A DNA stretch of 64,000 nucleotides from Myroides oncorhynchi (lineage in GTDB: Bacteria > Bacteroidota > Bacteroidia > Flavobacteriales > Flavobacteriaceae), in NCBI RefSeq assembly GCF_020905415.1, contig NZ_JAJJMP010000001.1, forward strand, positions 1,561,501 to 1,625,500, in the 5' to 3' direction. A program made the translations under genes and the position numbers. Under the pieces are notes generated by a model. That model worked only from the letters and a program-made list of their open reading frames with translations. It was not told where the DNA came from and ran no database searches. Positions 62,758 to 64,000 of the stretch are shown piece after piece (position 1 is the stretch's first letter; each line of letters opens with the position of its first letter).

Positions 62758-64000
62758 TTATCTATGTCCTAGTATTCCTTTTAGATACGAATTTCCTTTA
62801 TCGATAGCCTCTTGGAGTTTGATTTCCTCTTCTGTTAAGATAGCTTCTTCTTTGATGTAGACGCGTTCTATGTATTTTTGTAGGTAGATAAAGTAGTTAA
62901 TTGCTTTAAGCATTCGTTGGCGAGTACATACTTCTAAGAAATACACATCTGCATCATAGCCACTTTCACGTTGGTAGTATAGTTGTACGAATGGTACACC
63001 TTTAGTATCAAGTTCTAGTTCATAATGAAAATACTCATATTGTATCTCATCATGTTCATCTTTACCTAGATAATTAAGAATCGTTATACGAGGGGTATGA
63101 CCTAGTTCTTTGTTTTCTACTCTGAATTGCCACTGTTGACCACAGTAAAATATAGTAGAATCTTCGTCCTCATAGTATCTTTTTCCTAGTTTCTGTACTA
63201 TCGGTTGTTGCATGATAGCATTAAAGTTTTTTGGAGTAAGAACTTCTCTTTTCCTATTTGCTATACCTATCATCTCACTGTAGTGCGTTAGCATAGTTTC
63301 CCATTCATACGCAAGTGATTCAGTTATACTTGTATTAACCATTGGTTTCCAAGAGTTATCTGTTTCTGTTGGGTAACAGTATTGCGTATTAATAATATAG
63401 TCTTTAGAGAAAGGAAGTAATGATTTCTTTTTATCTATATTAATAAGCATAGCATATAATTCTTCATATTGGAAATATAAAATAGTGCTGTATGGATCTC
63501 CGTTGACAAAGTAGATACGTTTAAACATCTTTCCTTCCCAATATTCAATACTTATCTCTTCTCCTTTAGGAAGAAGATGTTGATCAAAGGTGTTACCACT
63601 ACTCATTTTGATAAGGTTATCTACTGTGAGTTCCTTATTAGGGAAAACGAAAGGATAAGCTCTATCTGCATAAGTAGAGTTAGGAGTTTCTAATAGAATA
63701 GATTGATTATTTGCTAATGCTCTTAGTATTGCAGGTGTGTGTAACCAGTCTTTCCAAGAGTATATAGTATCGTCAAGTTCTTCTCTAGTATATAGAAATT
63801 CAGGTTTAATCAAATGAAAGAGTACTATTGGCTCTGCTACATCTCGTTCTAAATCATGATTTAATAAAAAATCTACATCTATACGATCCCTCATACTAAA
63901 ACGATAGTCGTCAACACCATAATCAGTATTAATAAACAAACGGCTGCGTATAGTCCCGTTTACAACTAAAGAACCATGGTTATAATCTCCCCAAAATAAT
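62758..64000 (-). CDS. Hypothetical protein, 5' end cut by window edge
   Basis: The frame stays open to the end of the window, upstream of the apparent start near 63939: the added residues read LFWGDYNHGSLVVNGTIRSR. At least 413 residues are visible. The visible part has YFVNGDPYSTILYF, LYAMLINIDKK and a terminal helical region (ERVYIKEEAILTEEEIKLQEA). The start GSLVVNGTI resembles a polymer-forming/bactofilin-type strand, but this is weak. No family was recognised and the true start is outside the window. Confidence 0.7.
   Translation of the reverse strand, partial: LFWGDYNHGSLVVNGTIRSRLFINTDYGVDDYRFSMRDRIDVDFLLNHDLERDVAEPIVLFHLIKPEFLYTREELDDTIYSWKDWLHTPAILRALANNQSILLETPNSTYADRAYPFVFPNKELTVDNLIKMSSGNTFDQHLLPKGEEISIEYWEGKMFKRIYFVNGDPYSTILYFQYEELYAMLINIDKKKSLLPFSKDYIINTQYCYPTETDNSWKPMVNTSITESLAYEWETMLTHYSEMIGIANRKREVLTPKNFNAIMQQPIVQKLGKRYYEDEDSTIFYCGQQWQFRVENKELGHTPRITILNYLGKDEHDEIQYEYFHYELELDTKGVPFVQLYYQRESGYDADVYFLEVCTRQRMLKAINYFIYLQKYIERVYIKEEAILTEEEIKLQEAIDKGNSYLKGILGHR

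Overview
The window is AT-rich, and its contents point to a member of the Bacteroidota class Flavobacteriia, such as Flavobacterium or Myroides (genus is inference). The signs are TAnnTTTG-type promoters, ribosomal protein S16 with a long Ala/Lys tail, a DnaE polymerase with a fused N-terminal exonuclease, a GLPGLI-family gene, DUF4369 and DUF4349 proteins, and many short Cys-anchored lipoproteins. No rRNA, CRISPR array or prophage was seen.

Layout. 1-10.2 kb: housekeeping and envelope genes (prolyl oligopeptidase cut by the window edge, Dps, MtgA, an SDR, DUF3050, glutaryl-CoA dehydrogenase, a TlpA-like protein, a DUF4349 lipoprotein). 10.25-10.8 kb: a patchwork of dispersed non-coding repeats. 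10.9-23.2 kb: a seven-gene minus-strand methionine locus, metY-metB-metX-thrA-metZ-metH-metF in transcription order. It runs from aspartate through homoserine and O-acetylhomoserine to homocysteine and methionine. 24.0-27.7 kb: a toxin-antitoxin pair with a broken toxin, then a GLPGLI gene cut in two by an IS4-family and an IS1595-family element lying side by side. 27.7-37.8 kb: rpsP-rimM, dnaE, trxA and a Cys/Gly-tailed membrane protein. 38.2-39.0 kb: three identical tRNA-Asp genes separated by duplicated structured spacers. 39.6-46.2 kb: a cobalamin riboswitch followed by btuB, a BtuG-like propeller lipoprotein, two paralogous lipoproteins and a DUF4465 lipoprotein. 47.9-52.8 kb: a BlaI-M56 signalling locus followed by secreted TonB-C-terminal-like proteins. 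52.8-64 kb: mixed genes (GNAT, two MmcQ/YjbR proteins, cyclase-family hydrolase, hemW-ruvC, a flippase-like protein, an EamA transporter, an Ig-like lipoprotein) and a gene cut by the right edge.

The strongest regulatory find lies upstream of metY. It holds two short reading frames, each with runs of methionine codons (7 Met of 23 residues and 11 Met of 30), each followed by a Rho-independent terminator. In each leader, codons just after the Met run can pair with the left arm of its terminator. This is the architecture of ribosome-mediated transcription attenuation sensing charged tRNA-Met, present twice in series before the whole methionine locus. Because metH is cobalamin-dependent, the riboswitch-controlled B12-uptake locus 16 kb away probably supplies its cofactor.

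Several start codons were moved from the longest open frame to an internal ATG. Two genes run off the window ends. The broken toxin and the split GLPGLI gene were reconstructed by reading across the lesions.
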